Part shown: positions 6,277 through 12,457 of the stretch, one piece after another
Numbering within the stretch: the stretch's first letter is position 1
Layout: every line of letters starts with the position of its first letter
Assembly: GCA_004325065.1 (NCBI GenBank)
Contig: PITI01000436.1
Span: forward strand, 1-12,457
Direction of reading: 5' to 3'
Length of the DNA stretch: 12,457 nt
DNA from: Hamiltosporidium magnivora
Taxonomy: Eukaryota > Microsporidia > Dubosqiidae
Translations under genes and position numbers: made by a program
The notes under the pieces: model-generated
Told to the model about the DNA's origin: nothing
The model's database searches: none
Seen by the model: only the letters and a program-made list of their open reading frames with translations

Positions 6277-8904
6277 TTACTTTTCATTTGTCTCTTTACT
6301 TACCACCTTTGTAAATGCTTTGATTCCTTTTTCTTTTGTAGGTTCTCCAACAACAAAACTACCTTCTCGTTTATAATCTTCACTATTTTCTGTCGTAAGT
6401 GGTTTTTTATTATCAACTGGTTCACTGATAACTTCTGATTCGTTTATTTTCTGTTTAGAAGCAGGTATACTCTTTTTCTTCTTATTACCGGTCTTTTTAG
6501 TTGTTCTGTAATAGGAAGTACTGAATCTTTTACTAGATTTTCTTTTTGGCCTGGTTTTGATAGCCACATCCTGTTCCTGTTCATCCTCGGTTTTTTCATC
6601 CCCTGTATGATTTATTGATGATTCAATTTGACTTTCTGAAATTTTTATTTCTGTTTCATTTACTTCATGAAATTCCTTTTCATCAATTAATTCACCATAA
6701 CACTGATCTTCTTCGACAGGAGAATTATTTTCATCAATAATTATTTCAGGTGAGAAAAAATATTCAGTCTGCTTTTCTTCTTCACTTTCTTGATCTACCG
6801 AGTCTGTCTCTTCAACAGTGTATTCTCTTATAACATTGGTGTCTGCTTCAGAACAGTTTAGGTTTTCCGTATTTGAATACTTTGACATAAAACAGTTGCT
6901 ACTTTCAGTATTGCTATCCACATAATCTACCTTATTTACTGTCTCTGGTTTACTTTCCATAATATAAGCATTAGAAGACAAATCTGCAATATTTCTTACG
7001 ACATTTTTAACATCATCAATACTAATCTTTAAATTTTCCTGTGTCTTTTTCTTCTCTGTATTTCCATTTTCTTCATTCTTTTCATCACTTTGTTCTCCCA
7101 TTTTTAGATCATCACAATCCATACCTTCTATCTTTGAAGATTCACATTTATCAAAGATAAATAGTTTCTCTTCTGATGAATCAGAATGAACTTTAGTTAT
7201 CGTAGAATATTCATTGGTAAAAATTATTTCTGACTTGTTTTTCATTTTTTGTTTGGTATTGTTTTTATTTTTATTTTTAACAAAATTTGAAACTTTGGTT
7301 TCATTTTCAAAATTTTTTGTGTTAAAATTTGTTTCAGAAATTTTATTTTGGATTTGTTTTTCATGAAAATTGTTTGAATTTATAGAAATTTCTTTGTTTT
7401 TTATTAAATTTTTGTTTTTTATTTCTGGTTTTTTCTTTATTTTAATGGTGAAAGGTTTTTTAGGTGTTGATAACTCCTGGATTTTTGATAGGTATTTACA
7501 TGTTTTAACCTTTGATTCAGATGAAATAATAATTTCCTTATAAACATCTTTTTTAATGTCCTCCTGGATTTCCTTTATAATTTCTTTTTTAATGTCCTCT
7601 TGGGTTTCCTTTATAATATCCTCTTGGGTTTCCTTATAAACATCTTTTTTACTCTCCACTTGAGTTTCCTTTATAATCTCCTCTTGGGTTTCGTTTTTAA
7701 TTCCTTTGTGTATTTCTTTTTCAATTTCTTTTTCACTTTCTTTTTTATTATCCTCAAAGATATCTTTTTTATTTTCAATTTCCTTACAAATACCTTTTTT
7801 CATTTCCTTATAAACATCTTTTTTAATTTCCTTACAAATTTCTTTTTTTGTTTCCTCTTTGATTTCCTTTTTAATTCCTTTTTGTACTTTCGGTTGGTCT
7901 ATTGACTTTTCAAGGCTTTTTTTTTGTGAAATTGTAAGTTTATCAAACGATTTACGTATATTTTTTTCATTTTTGGTTGTTTCTTTAATTTTAAGAATTG
8001 AACTGTGTGATTCGTTGGTTTCAATTGGTTTTGTTTCTAACAAATTCAATATTTCTTTACAAAACTCATCACAGTCACCTTTCCATTGAAAATCAAAAAC
8101 ATCTTTAAATTCACTTCTAGGTTCTTCTTTATTAACATAAATCGATACTCCTTTATTATTTCGATTAGAAAATCCAAAATATTTAACAATTTTTTTAATT
8201 CCATAAATTTGTAAACTGGTTCCCATAACAATAAAAAGATTTAAATCTGTGTCTTTGGAAACCATTTCAGATATAAAACTACTTTCAGGATGTGACTGAT
8301 AATAATGTATAATTGTAGTATTCATAACACCAATTGGTGTACTTCGTTGATGATTTTCTTTTCTTTTTTTTTCTCTTTCCAAACAATTTATGCATTCAAT
8401 TTCTTCAGATATTTTAAATTTTGAATTTTCCGTTTTTGTAAAAGGAATTTGATATCCACAATATGAACATTTTAAAAATTTCATATTTCCGTGTAAATAA
8501 ATTATTTCTGTATTTTTACTTTCTTTAGAAAATATCAACCCTGCTTTTTCTTCTAATCCATCAATATTTTGTGTGTAAATATGCATTTTTTTATTAAAAT
8601 TTTTATATTTTACAAAAAAATTGTGTGTCTCTGTCGGTTTAGACTCGTCAGTAAGTTCTTTCAATTTATAAATAAATTTTAAATATTTTGGACGCGTTTC
8701 AGGTTGTATAGAATACCGATACGTAAAAAGATCAGATCCTTGTACTTTCAAACTTTGCTTAATTTCGTTAAAAATACCATTTTTTGATCTAAAATCTGGA
8801 ATACCACTATTTACAGAAATACCAGCACCAGTAATTATTACTACTCGTTTGTTATTAAAAATCTTATAATTTTCCCTGACCCATTTACAATCTATAAATT
8901 GCAT
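6277..8904 (-). CDS. HST3/HST4: Sir2-family NAD-dependent protein deacetylase, HST3/HST4 class, with long charged tail
   Basis: Sirtuins remove acetyl groups from lysines using NAD. The HST3/HST4 class removes histone H3 K56 acetylation in yeasts and protects genome stability; that substrate is inferred here. The catalytic domain fills about residues 1-290 of 875: GAGIS (26-30) and SGIPDFRS (33-40) for NAD binding, QGSDLF, TQNID (111-115), catalytic His in LHGN (138), zinc cysteines at 146, 149, 171 and 174, GTSL (228-231) followed by QIYGIKK, and VNKE near 257. GSDLF before KPTETH and TQNIDGLEEKAG favours HST3/HST4 over SIR2 or HST2. Beyond 290 comes a roughly 120-residue K/E/I/Q repeat region, an acidic Ser/Glu-rich region, and a basic cluster (RPKRKSSKR) like a nuclear localisation signal. 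I place the start at ATG 8904 with CCC at -7 to -9. The open frame upstream contains no earlier ATG and encodes mostly lysine from an A-run. Confidence 0.9.
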   Translation of the reverse strand: MQFIDCKWVRENYKIFNNKRVVIITGAGISVNSGIPDFRSKNGIFNEIKQSLKVQGSDLFTYRYSIQPETRPKYLKFIYKLKELTDESKPTETHNFFVKYKNFNKKMHIYTQNIDGLEEKAGLIFSKESKNTEIIYLHGNMKFLKCSYCGYQIPFTKTENSKFKISEEIECINCLEREKKRKENHQRSTPIGVMNTTIIHYYQSHPESSFISEMVSKDTDLNLFIVMGTSLQIYGIKKIVKYFGFSNRNNKGVSIYVNKEEPRSEFKDVFDFQWKGDCDEFCKEILNLLETKPIETNESHSSILKIKETTKNEKNIRKSFDKLTISQKKSLEKSIDQPKVQKGIKKEIKEETKKEICKEIKKDVYKEMKKGICKEIENKKDIFEDNKKESEKEIEKEIHKGIKNETQEEIIKETQVESKKDVYKETQEDIIKETQEDIKKEIIKEIQEDIKKDVYKEIIISSESKVKTCKYLSKIQELSTPKKPFTIKIKKKPEIKNKNLIKNKEISINSNNFHEKQIQNKISETNFNTKNFENETKVSNFVKNKNKNNTKQKMKNKSEIIFTNEYSTITKVHSDSSEEKLFIFDKCESSKIEGMDCDDLKMGEQSDEKNEENGNTEKKKTQENLKISIDDVKNVVRNIADLSSNAYIMESKPETVNKVDYVDSNTESSNCFMSKYSNTENLNCSEADTNVIREYTVEETDSVDQESEEEKQTEYFFSPEIIIDENNSPVEEDQCYGELIDEKEFHEVNETEIKISESQIESSINHTGDEKTEDEQEQDVAIKTRPKRKSSKRFSTSYYRTTKKTGNKKKKSIPASKQKINESEVISEPVDNKKPLTTENSEDYKREGSFVVGEPTKEKGIKAFTKVVSKETNEK
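7519..7887 (-). repeat. K/E-rich degenerate coding repeat in the sirtuin tail
   Basis: About 120 residues of imperfect units such as KKDVYKE, KEIQEDI, KETQEDI and KKEICKEI follow the catalytic domain. The coding strand is almost pure purine. The opposite strand stays open for 101 codons here, a composition artefact and not a gene. The segment probably forms a long charged helix. Confidence 0.8.
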
Positions 8905-8960
8905 TTCTAAGGGTTTTTTTTTCTTTTTTTTTTCTTTTTTGGAGGGATTTTTTAATAAAA
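8905..8960 (-). promoter_or_regulatory. Start-proximal CCC motif and A-rich leader of the sirtuin gene
   Basis: On the minus strand CCC at 8913-8911 sits 7-9 bases before the ATG. It is preceded by long A-runs broken by single Gs, and another CCCTCC further up (about 8946-8941). CCC-like motifs immediately upstream of start codons are described in microsporidia. This supports ATG 8904 as the true start. Confidence 0.5.
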
Positions 8961-9005
8961 AAAAGATTTTCAAATACAAATTTTAAAATCATTTATAAAT
9001 TTTAT

Positions 9006-9170
9006 AATTCTCTATATTCTTTATATTCTTTATATTATCTATATTCTTTATATTCTCTATAATCATTAATTCTCTATAATCATTAATTCTCTATATTCTC
9101 ATATATTCTCTATATTCTCTATATTCTCTATAATCATTAATTCTCTATATTCTCATATATTCTCATATAA
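9006..9170. repeat. Minisatellite of TATTCT-type units with AATCATTAATTCTCTAT insertions
   Basis: The array consists of about 10-base TATATTCTCT or TATATTCTTT units alternating with three copies of a longer AATCATTAATTCTCTAT segment. TCTCATATAT units appear towards its end. It lies in the spacer upstream of the sirtuin gene and is non-coding. Confidence 0.8.
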
Positions 9171-9207
9171 ATATTCATAAGAATTTATATTTTACTTATT
9201 AATCTAT

Positions 9208-9433
9208 TTCTATTCCACTTCTTTAAAATTAAATATTTCTTACTTTCTATTCCACTTTATTAAAATTAAATATTTCTTACTTTCTATTCTTCTTTAAAAT
9301 TAAATAAATTTCTTAAAATTTTTATTCCACTTTATTGTATTTAAATAAATTACTTACAATTTCTATTCTCACGAATTTTAAAATTAAATAAATTACTTAC
9401 AATTTCTATTCTCACGAATTTTAATTTACTGAT
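9208..9433. repeat. Tandem repeat, about 5.5 units of 37-43 bp
   Basis: Units start with TTCTATTCCAC, TTCTATTCTTC or TTCTATTCTCACG, pass through an AAATTAAATA core, and end in TTTCTTACTT or ATTACTTACAATT. The last two are nearly identical with a 43-base period (9352-9380 against 9395-9423). It is separate from the neighbouring 9006-9170 array and fills the spacer between the end of the LSm gene and the sirtuin promoter. Confidence 0.75.
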
Positions 9434-9494
9434 TCTAATGAGGAATAAAAATCTGTTTTACTTATAAAAAAATACAAAAGAAAATTAAAAATAT

Positions 9495-9689
9495 TTATTG
9501 AGATACGTAAACTACCATTTCTCCTCGAATGAAAAGCGAAGAATCTTCCTTTCCTTCAATATCAGTTAATAAAATATTTAAATGTTCATCGAAACCATAC
9601 AAAGTACCTATAATAGTATGAGAATCTCTTAATCTAACTGTTACTCTTTCTTCTAGATAGGTCTTCATTAGAAACATTGGGTCTTTCAT
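9495..9689 (-). CDS. LSM3: Sm-like protein, best match LSm3 (U6 snRNP / mRNA decay ring subunit)
   Basis: LSm3 is one of seven subunits of the LSm1-7 ring (cytoplasmic mRNA decay) and the LSm2-8 ring (binding the U6 snRNA 3' end in the nucleus). The 64 residues form a bare Sm fold: an N-terminal helix (DPMFLMKTYL), Sm1 (about 12-44) with the RNA-loop residues in FDEHLN where LSm3 has YDQHLN, and Sm2 (about 52-62) with LFIRGEMVVYV where LSm3 has MLFVRGDGVVLV. LEERVTVRLRD also fits LSm3 (LDERIYVKMRN). It is far shorter than fungal or animal LSm3 (roughly 90-100 residues), mainly through a minimal loop between Sm1 and Sm2. LSm6 is the alternative because of the FIRG-x-x-VxY end. ATG 9689 is chosen because the N-terminal helix needs it and CCCC stands 6-9 bases before it. 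The first 56 bases overlap the upstream gene in another frame. Confidence 0.8.
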   Translation of the reverse strand: MKDPMFLMKTYLEERVTVRLRDSHTIIGTLYGFDEHLNILLTDIEGKEDSSLFIRGEMVVYVSQ

Positions 9690-10806
9690 TCTGAGGGGTG
9701 AATATATACATTCTTTTCAAATACAAATCTTTTGATTCTCTTTCTTCTGAATCTGATGTTTGATCTTCTTCGTTGTTTATAAGTGAAGTGTTTGGAGGTA
9801 AAATTTGGTAAATAATTTTATGTTCCTCTTCAACGATTTTATCTTCATTTTCTTCTATTCTACCTTCTTTACCTCTTTCTTTATTTCCTTCTTCTATTCG
9901 ACTTTCTTTACCTCTTTCTTTATTTCCTTTATCTTTATTTCCTTTATCTTTATTTCCTTTATCTTTATTTCCTTTATCTTTATTTCTTTCTTCTATTCTA
10001 CCTTCTTTATCTCTTCCATCTATTCCTTCTTCACCTCTTTCTTCGTTTCCTTTATCTTTATTTCTTTCTTCTATTCTACTTTCTTTACCTCTTCTATCTA
10101 TTCCTTCTTCATCTCTTCTATTATCTCCTTCATTTTCTTTATCATTTTCTTCAAATTTACATATTTCTTTATATTTTAGTAATTCTTCTTGTTTAGGAAA
10201 TCCTATTTTTCTCCAAGTTTTCCATAACTGATCAATTTCTATAAAATTTTTGAAAATTTCATCGGGTTTTTCTACTTCTATTTTGTAATACCAAAGTTTG
10301 AAAAGAAGTAAATTCTTAAAATTTACATTTCTAACCAAACACATAAGATGTTCTGGTGTAGTTAAAGTAAGAGTCCAAGAATCTTCAGTTTGCGGTATTT
10401 GTTGACAAATACCATATAAATCCAATAAAAACGGTGATTTAGGATCATCAAAATATTCAAAATTATTACCAAATAAATAAAAATTCTCATCAAATAAAAA
10501 ATTTTTAAACGAATAAATTGTTTTAGAAATATTGTAATTACAAAATACTTTTCTTACTTTTTCTTCTTCACTACACAAATACAAACCAGAAATATCAAAA
10601 ATATAATAATTTTGAATTAAATATTTACTTACATATTTCTTATAAATACCGGTTTTTTGAAGATAAATTATAAATTTTAATATGGAATTATTTTTTAATT
10701 TCTGGTTTAATATTCTTTTAAAAAGTCTTTTTATATTTCTTTTTTTTGGAACAAATGTTTCTAAATATTTTGATATTTGCTCTTCGGTACGTAAACTTAT
10801 TCGCAT
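9634..10806 (-). CDS. Hypothetical protein, 390 aa, with NKDKG repeats
   Basis: I do not recognise this protein. Residues 1-215 look like a folded, aromatic-rich domain: a basic N-terminus (KKRNIKRLFKR), then YYIFDISGLYLCSEEEKVRK, DPKSPFLLDLYGICQQ, a SWTLTLTTPEHLMCLV strand-like stretch, and a LWYYKIEVEKP / LWKTWRKIGFP segment. Residues 219-320 are a low-complexity K/E/R/N/G linker with RIEERNKDKG and NKDKG repeats. The last 70 residues are acidic, then basic (SRRKSNS). No membrane segment or signal peptide is evident. The start ATG at 10806 is directly preceded by CCC (-1 to -3) and by a TATA-like TTTATAAA about 32-38 bases upstream, which supports it strongly. The 3' end overlaps the LSm gene by 56 bases. 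Repeat-rich linkers like this occur in some large microsporidian genomes. Confidence 0.8.
   Translation of the reverse strand: MRISLRTEEQISKYLETFVPKKRNIKRLFKRILNQKLKNNSILKFIIYLQKTGIYKKYVSKYLIQNYYIFDISGLYLCSEEEKVRKVFCNYNISKTIYSFKNFLFDENFYLFGNNFEYFDDPKSPFLLDLYGICQQIPQTEDSWTLTLTTPEHLMCLVRNVNFKNLLLFKLWYYKIEVEKPDEIFKNFIEIDQLWKTWRKIGFPKQEELLKYKEICKFEENDKENEGDNRRDEEGIDRRGKESRIEERNKDKGNEERGEEGIDGRDKEGRIEERNKDKGNKDKGNKDKGNKDKGNKERGKESRIEEGNKERGKEGRIEENEDKIVEEEHKIIYQILPPNTSLINNEEDQTSDSEERESKDLYLKRMYIFTPQNERPNVSNEDLSRRKSNS
9690..9709 (-). promoter_or_regulatory. CCCC motif and TATA-like sequence of the LSm gene, inside the upstream CDS
   Basis: Reading the minus strand, TATATATT (9709-9702) is followed by CACCCC and then TCAGA just before the LSm ATG. 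CCCC occupies -6 to -9. These bases also encode MYIFTPQN in the C-terminus of the neighbouring protein, so regulatory and coding information appear to be superimposed. Confidence 0.45.
9847..10125 (-). repeat. Coding repeat array (15-bp NKDKG units within longer RIEERNKDKG units)
   Basis: Four consecutive NKDKG units (about residues 275-294, 15 bases each and nearly identical) sit inside a longer pattern in which GIDxRxKExRIEERNKDKG and NKERGKExRIEE recur two or three times. The array keeps the frame throughout. As in the sirtuin tail, the opposite strand is open for 124 codons only because of the purine bias. Confidence 0.85.
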
Positions 10807-10844
10807 GGGTCTACACTTTTTTTAAAAACAAATCTTTTTATAAA
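10807..10844 (-). promoter_or_regulatory. CCC motif and TATA-like box of the 390-aa gene
   Basis: On the minus strand CCC (10809-10807) abuts the ATG. TTTATAAA (10844-10837) lies 31-38 bases upstream, a normal TATA distance if transcription starts close to the start codon, as described for microsporidia. The minisatellite begins about a dozen bases further upstream. Confidence 0.5.
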
Positions 10845-10855
10845 TTTTTTACTTC

Positions 10856-11095
10856 TAACACTAACATATCTAATACTACATATCTAATACTAACATATCT
10901 AGTGCTTCTAACACTAACATATCTAATACTTCTAACACTAATACTTCTAATACTTCTAACACTAATACTTCTAATGCTTCTAACACTAACATATCTAATA
11001 CTTCTAACACTAATACTTCTAATACTTCTAACACTAATACTTCTAATGCTTCTAACACTAACATATCTAATACTTCTAACACTAATACTTCTAAT
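10856..11095. repeat. Minisatellite with 24-bp units in a 72-bp higher-order pattern
   Basis: From 10904 to 11095 there are eight perfect 24-base units of two types: A (GCTTCTAACACTAACATATCTAAT without its last bases differing) at 10904, 10976 and 11048, and B, with ACTTCTAACACTAATACTTC as its first 20 bases, at 10928, 10952, 11000, 11024 and 11072. The order is A-B-B-A-B-B-A-B, giving a 72-base super-period. All copies of a type appear identical by eye. A degenerate portion extends left to about 10856. Because 24 and 72 are multiples of three, open frames of 68 codons (minus) and over 100 codons (plus) arise, but their peptides are simple L/V/E or L/T/I repeats and I do not call them genes. 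Confidence 0.9.
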
Positions 11096-12002
11096 ATAAA
11101 TGTGCTGGTTTAAGAATCTTTAAGTATATTATTGCGAGTTATATGTTTCGTTTGTTGTAAAGTTTTAATATTAAATATAATCTACTTTAATTCAATATAT
11201 AAGTTCTTAATTAACTTCTTTCTAATATATCAAATGATAAGAAAAATTATTTTAAAAGCTAACTTTAATATTTCAAATACATTTTATACTTTTAATTTCA
11301 TAATAGAAAGTGTTTAGAAACCGGTTGAAATTAAAAATAAATTTTATTATTTTATTAAATTTATATTCTTTGAATAGATTACGATTTGAATTGTTCATAT
11401 GTTTTAATAAGGAATCATATTTATATAAAAAGACGTAGATTTTAAATGTGAACTTATTTCTGAATATTTTATGTAATAAGATATAATTTAAATAATAAAT
11501 CAACTATAATAGTTTATGAAATAATTTGAATATTTATTTTCTTAAATCCAATTATTATTAAATAAAAGGTTTAAAAAATAGAAAATTTAAATTTTCTATT
11601 TAAAGTCTTATTTATAGATTTATTGTTGAAATAATTCCTTTAAAATAAAGAAGTATTCAGTTGAAAGCAAATATAATAAAGTATTGAAGAAAAACTCTAA
11701 ATATTAGTCAAAATATGAAATATAAAGTATATTTGAAATATAATTAATATACATTTTAATAGACTGTAGATAATAGAAGAGAAACTGGTTTTAAATAAAA
11801 AAAAATAGAATTAAAAACTATTTAATGTCTTAAGAAGATAAATTAGGGAATTAAAAAATTAGATTGATTCAACGTAAATAAAACTATAAAAATTTATAAG
11901 AAATACATTTTAAATTTACTTTTAGTTTTAATATTGGTAGGATAGAATATAAAGAAATATTTTAGGAAAAACATAAAAATTGTTGACTTATTCTGTATAA
12001 AA
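11096..12002. other. AT-rich intergenic region without a recognisable gene
   Basis: Short open frames (61 codons at 11132-11317 plus; 76 codons at 11273-11503 minus) contain only F/I/N/K/Y-rich sequence, as expected by chance, with no domain and no nearby CCC start motif. I see no tRNA. The only ordered feature is the palindrome at 11576-11601. Confidence 0.6.
11576..11601. repeat. Perfect 26-base palindrome
   Basis: The 26 bases equal their own reverse complement, with half-site AAATAGAAAATTT and no spacer. It could be cruciform-prone or a dimeric protein site. Such a long perfect palindrome is uncommon even in AT-rich DNA, but chance or a collapsed inverted duplication is possible. Confidence 0.7.
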
Positions 12003-12005
12003 TAT

Positions 12006-12013
12006 TATAAATA
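12006..12013 (+). promoter_or_regulatory. TATA-like box of the 5S rRNA gene
   Basis: TATAAATA lies 22-29 bases before the mature 5S 5' end. Eukaryotic 5S genes use an internal promoter, but an additional upstream TATA is known to help RNA polymerase III in some fungi. AT-rich background limits the weight of this match. Confidence 0.35.
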
Positions 12014-12034
12014 CCGGATTTTTATTAGTTTTCA

Positions 12035-12152
12035 GCTACGGCCATATCCAGAGTAAAGCACCGGAACTCGTCAGATCTCCGAAGTTAAGCCTCCGAGAGC
12101 TAGGGTAGTATTAAGTAGGGCGACCGCTTGGGAATTTCTGGTGCCGTAGTTT
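12035..12152 (+). rRNA. 5S rRNA: 5S ribosomal RNA
   Basis: The sequence fits eukaryotic 5S rRNA from end to end at about 118 bases: GCTACGGCCATATC at the start, AAAGCACCGG, the GAAGTTAAGC box A region of the internal promoter (12081-12090), TAGTA (12105-12109), GCGACCGCTTGGGAAT, and GGTGCCGTAGT at the end. Helix I closes between 12035-12042 and 12143-12150 with one G-U and seven canonical pairs. The GCCATATC-x(n)-AAAGCACCG portion is close to yeast 5S. It is a component of the large ribosomal subunit, transcribed by RNA polymerase III. It stands alone here, without other rRNA genes, as is common in microsporidia where 5S genes are dispersed. The mature 3' end is uncertain by a few bases. Confidence 0.95.
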
Positions 12153-12159
12153 TGTTTTT
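12150..12159 (+). terminator. RNA polymerase III T-run terminator of 5S rRNA
   Basis: TTTT (12150-12153), one G, then TTTTT (12155-12159) immediately follow the closing helix of the 5S gene. T-runs of four or more terminate RNA polymerase III. Confidence 0.75.
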
Positions 12160-12457
12160 GGATATGAGGGATGAATTAGTAATTCCACTTCTTTAATAGA
12201 TATAGAGTTGGAATATGTATATGTTTTATCAGAAAATAATAAATTTATTCTCATTGTCAGCAAATAAAAAATTTTATTAATTGAACCAATTCGATTATTT
12301 GAATTTAATTTTCATTTTTTTAAGAAAATCTATTCGTACTATTTGATATAAAATTTTAAAGCGACACTTTGACAGAAATTTTGATTTTTTTATCTCGAAA
12401 AGCTGATTATAATTTAATTGAAGAAAATACTGTTGTAGTGCCAAGATTTTCATACAA
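12160..12457. other. AT-rich end of window, nothing recognised
   Basis: No open frame of useful length, RNA gene or repeat was found between the 5S terminator and the window edge. Confidence 0.5.

Noticed and set aside
7600..8231. Plus-strand and other-frame ORFs inside the sirtuin gene
   Set aside because: Purine-biased coding sequence leaves other frames open; the peptides are F/L/N-rich without domains.
8905..8979. Possible 25-residue N-terminal extension of the sirtuin (lysine-rich)
   Set aside because: The open frame upstream of ATG 8904 has no ATG; its leftmost codon is TTG. It encodes mostly lysine from A-runs, and CCC just before 8904 marks the better start.
9805..10179. 124-codon plus-strand ORF of F/I/S repeats
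   Set aside because: Mirror image of the NKDKG-type coding repeat on the minus strand.
10876..11082. 68-codon open frame of L/V/E repeats on the minus strand, and a longer L/T/I frame on the plus strand
   Set aside because: Both are by-products of the 24-base minisatellite, whose unit length is a multiple of three; no domain or start signal.
10856..11095. Telomere-like repeat, because of the CTAACACTAAC pattern
   Set aside because: The period is 24/72 bases, not a 5-8 base telomeric unit, and genes continue on both sides.
11132..11503. Small ORFs of 61 and 76 codons
   Set aside because: Composition is that of random AT-rich DNA; no domain, repeat or start motif supports them.
1..12457. tRNA genes, CRISPR array or bacterial defence system
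   Set aside because: No B-box-like GGTTCRANNCC with a matching cloverleaf was seen; the tandem arrays have no unique spacers between repeats; all recognised genes are eukaryotic.

Overview
The window looks like a piece of a compact but repeat-laden, very AT-rich eukaryotic nuclear genome, most likely a microsporidian. The reasons are intronless genes, very AT-rich DNA, Lys/Asn/Glu-heavy proteins, a minimal 64-residue Sm-like protein, a eukaryotic 5S rRNA gene, and a short CCC motif just upstream of the start codon of all three minus-strand genes, a signal described for microsporidia. Long intergenic spacers, low-complexity protein repeats and decayed Ty3/Gypsy DNA would suit an expanded genome such as Hamiltosporidium or Edhazardia, but the genus is inference.

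Layout. 1-155: fragment of a decayed retrotransposon (minus strand), cut by the window edge. 328-2448 (+): 706-residue coiled-coil protein of unknown function with an internal 25-residue tandem repeat. 2466-2738: degenerate tandem repeat. About 2840-5513 (+): dead Ty3/Gypsy-type pol, in which reverse transcriptase and RNase H blocks can still be read through frameshifts and stops, with a possible protease trace at its left. 5514-6276: AT-rich DNA with one doubtful 40-codon ORF and a tandem repeat. 6277-8904 (-): Sir2-family NAD-dependent deacetylase of the HST3/HST4 class with a very long charged tail. 9006-9433: two minisatellites. 9495-9689 (-): Sm-like protein, best match LSm3. 9634-10806 (-): unrecognised 390-residue protein whose end overlaps the LSm3 start by 56 bases. 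10856-11095: minisatellite with a 72-base higher-order period. 11096-12002: AT-rich, no gene seen, one perfect 26-base palindrome. 12035-12152 (+): 5S rRNA gene with an upstream TATA-like box and a T-run terminator. 12160-12457: nothing recognisable.

The three minus-strand genes run head to tail (unknown protein, LSm3, sirtuin), but each has its own start-proximal CCC and TATA-like or A-rich sequence, so separate transcription is more likely than an operon. The genes with known families act in RNA processing or decay (LSm3), chromatin (sirtuin) and the ribosome (5S rRNA), with no obvious shared pathway. The main unusual points are the hidden retrotransposon remains in two inverted copies, the sirtuin's tail, the promoter and start signals of LSm3 embedded in a neighbour's coding sequence, and a different minisatellite in almost every intergenic gap. 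I see no CRISPR array, tRNA gene or bacterial-style system.
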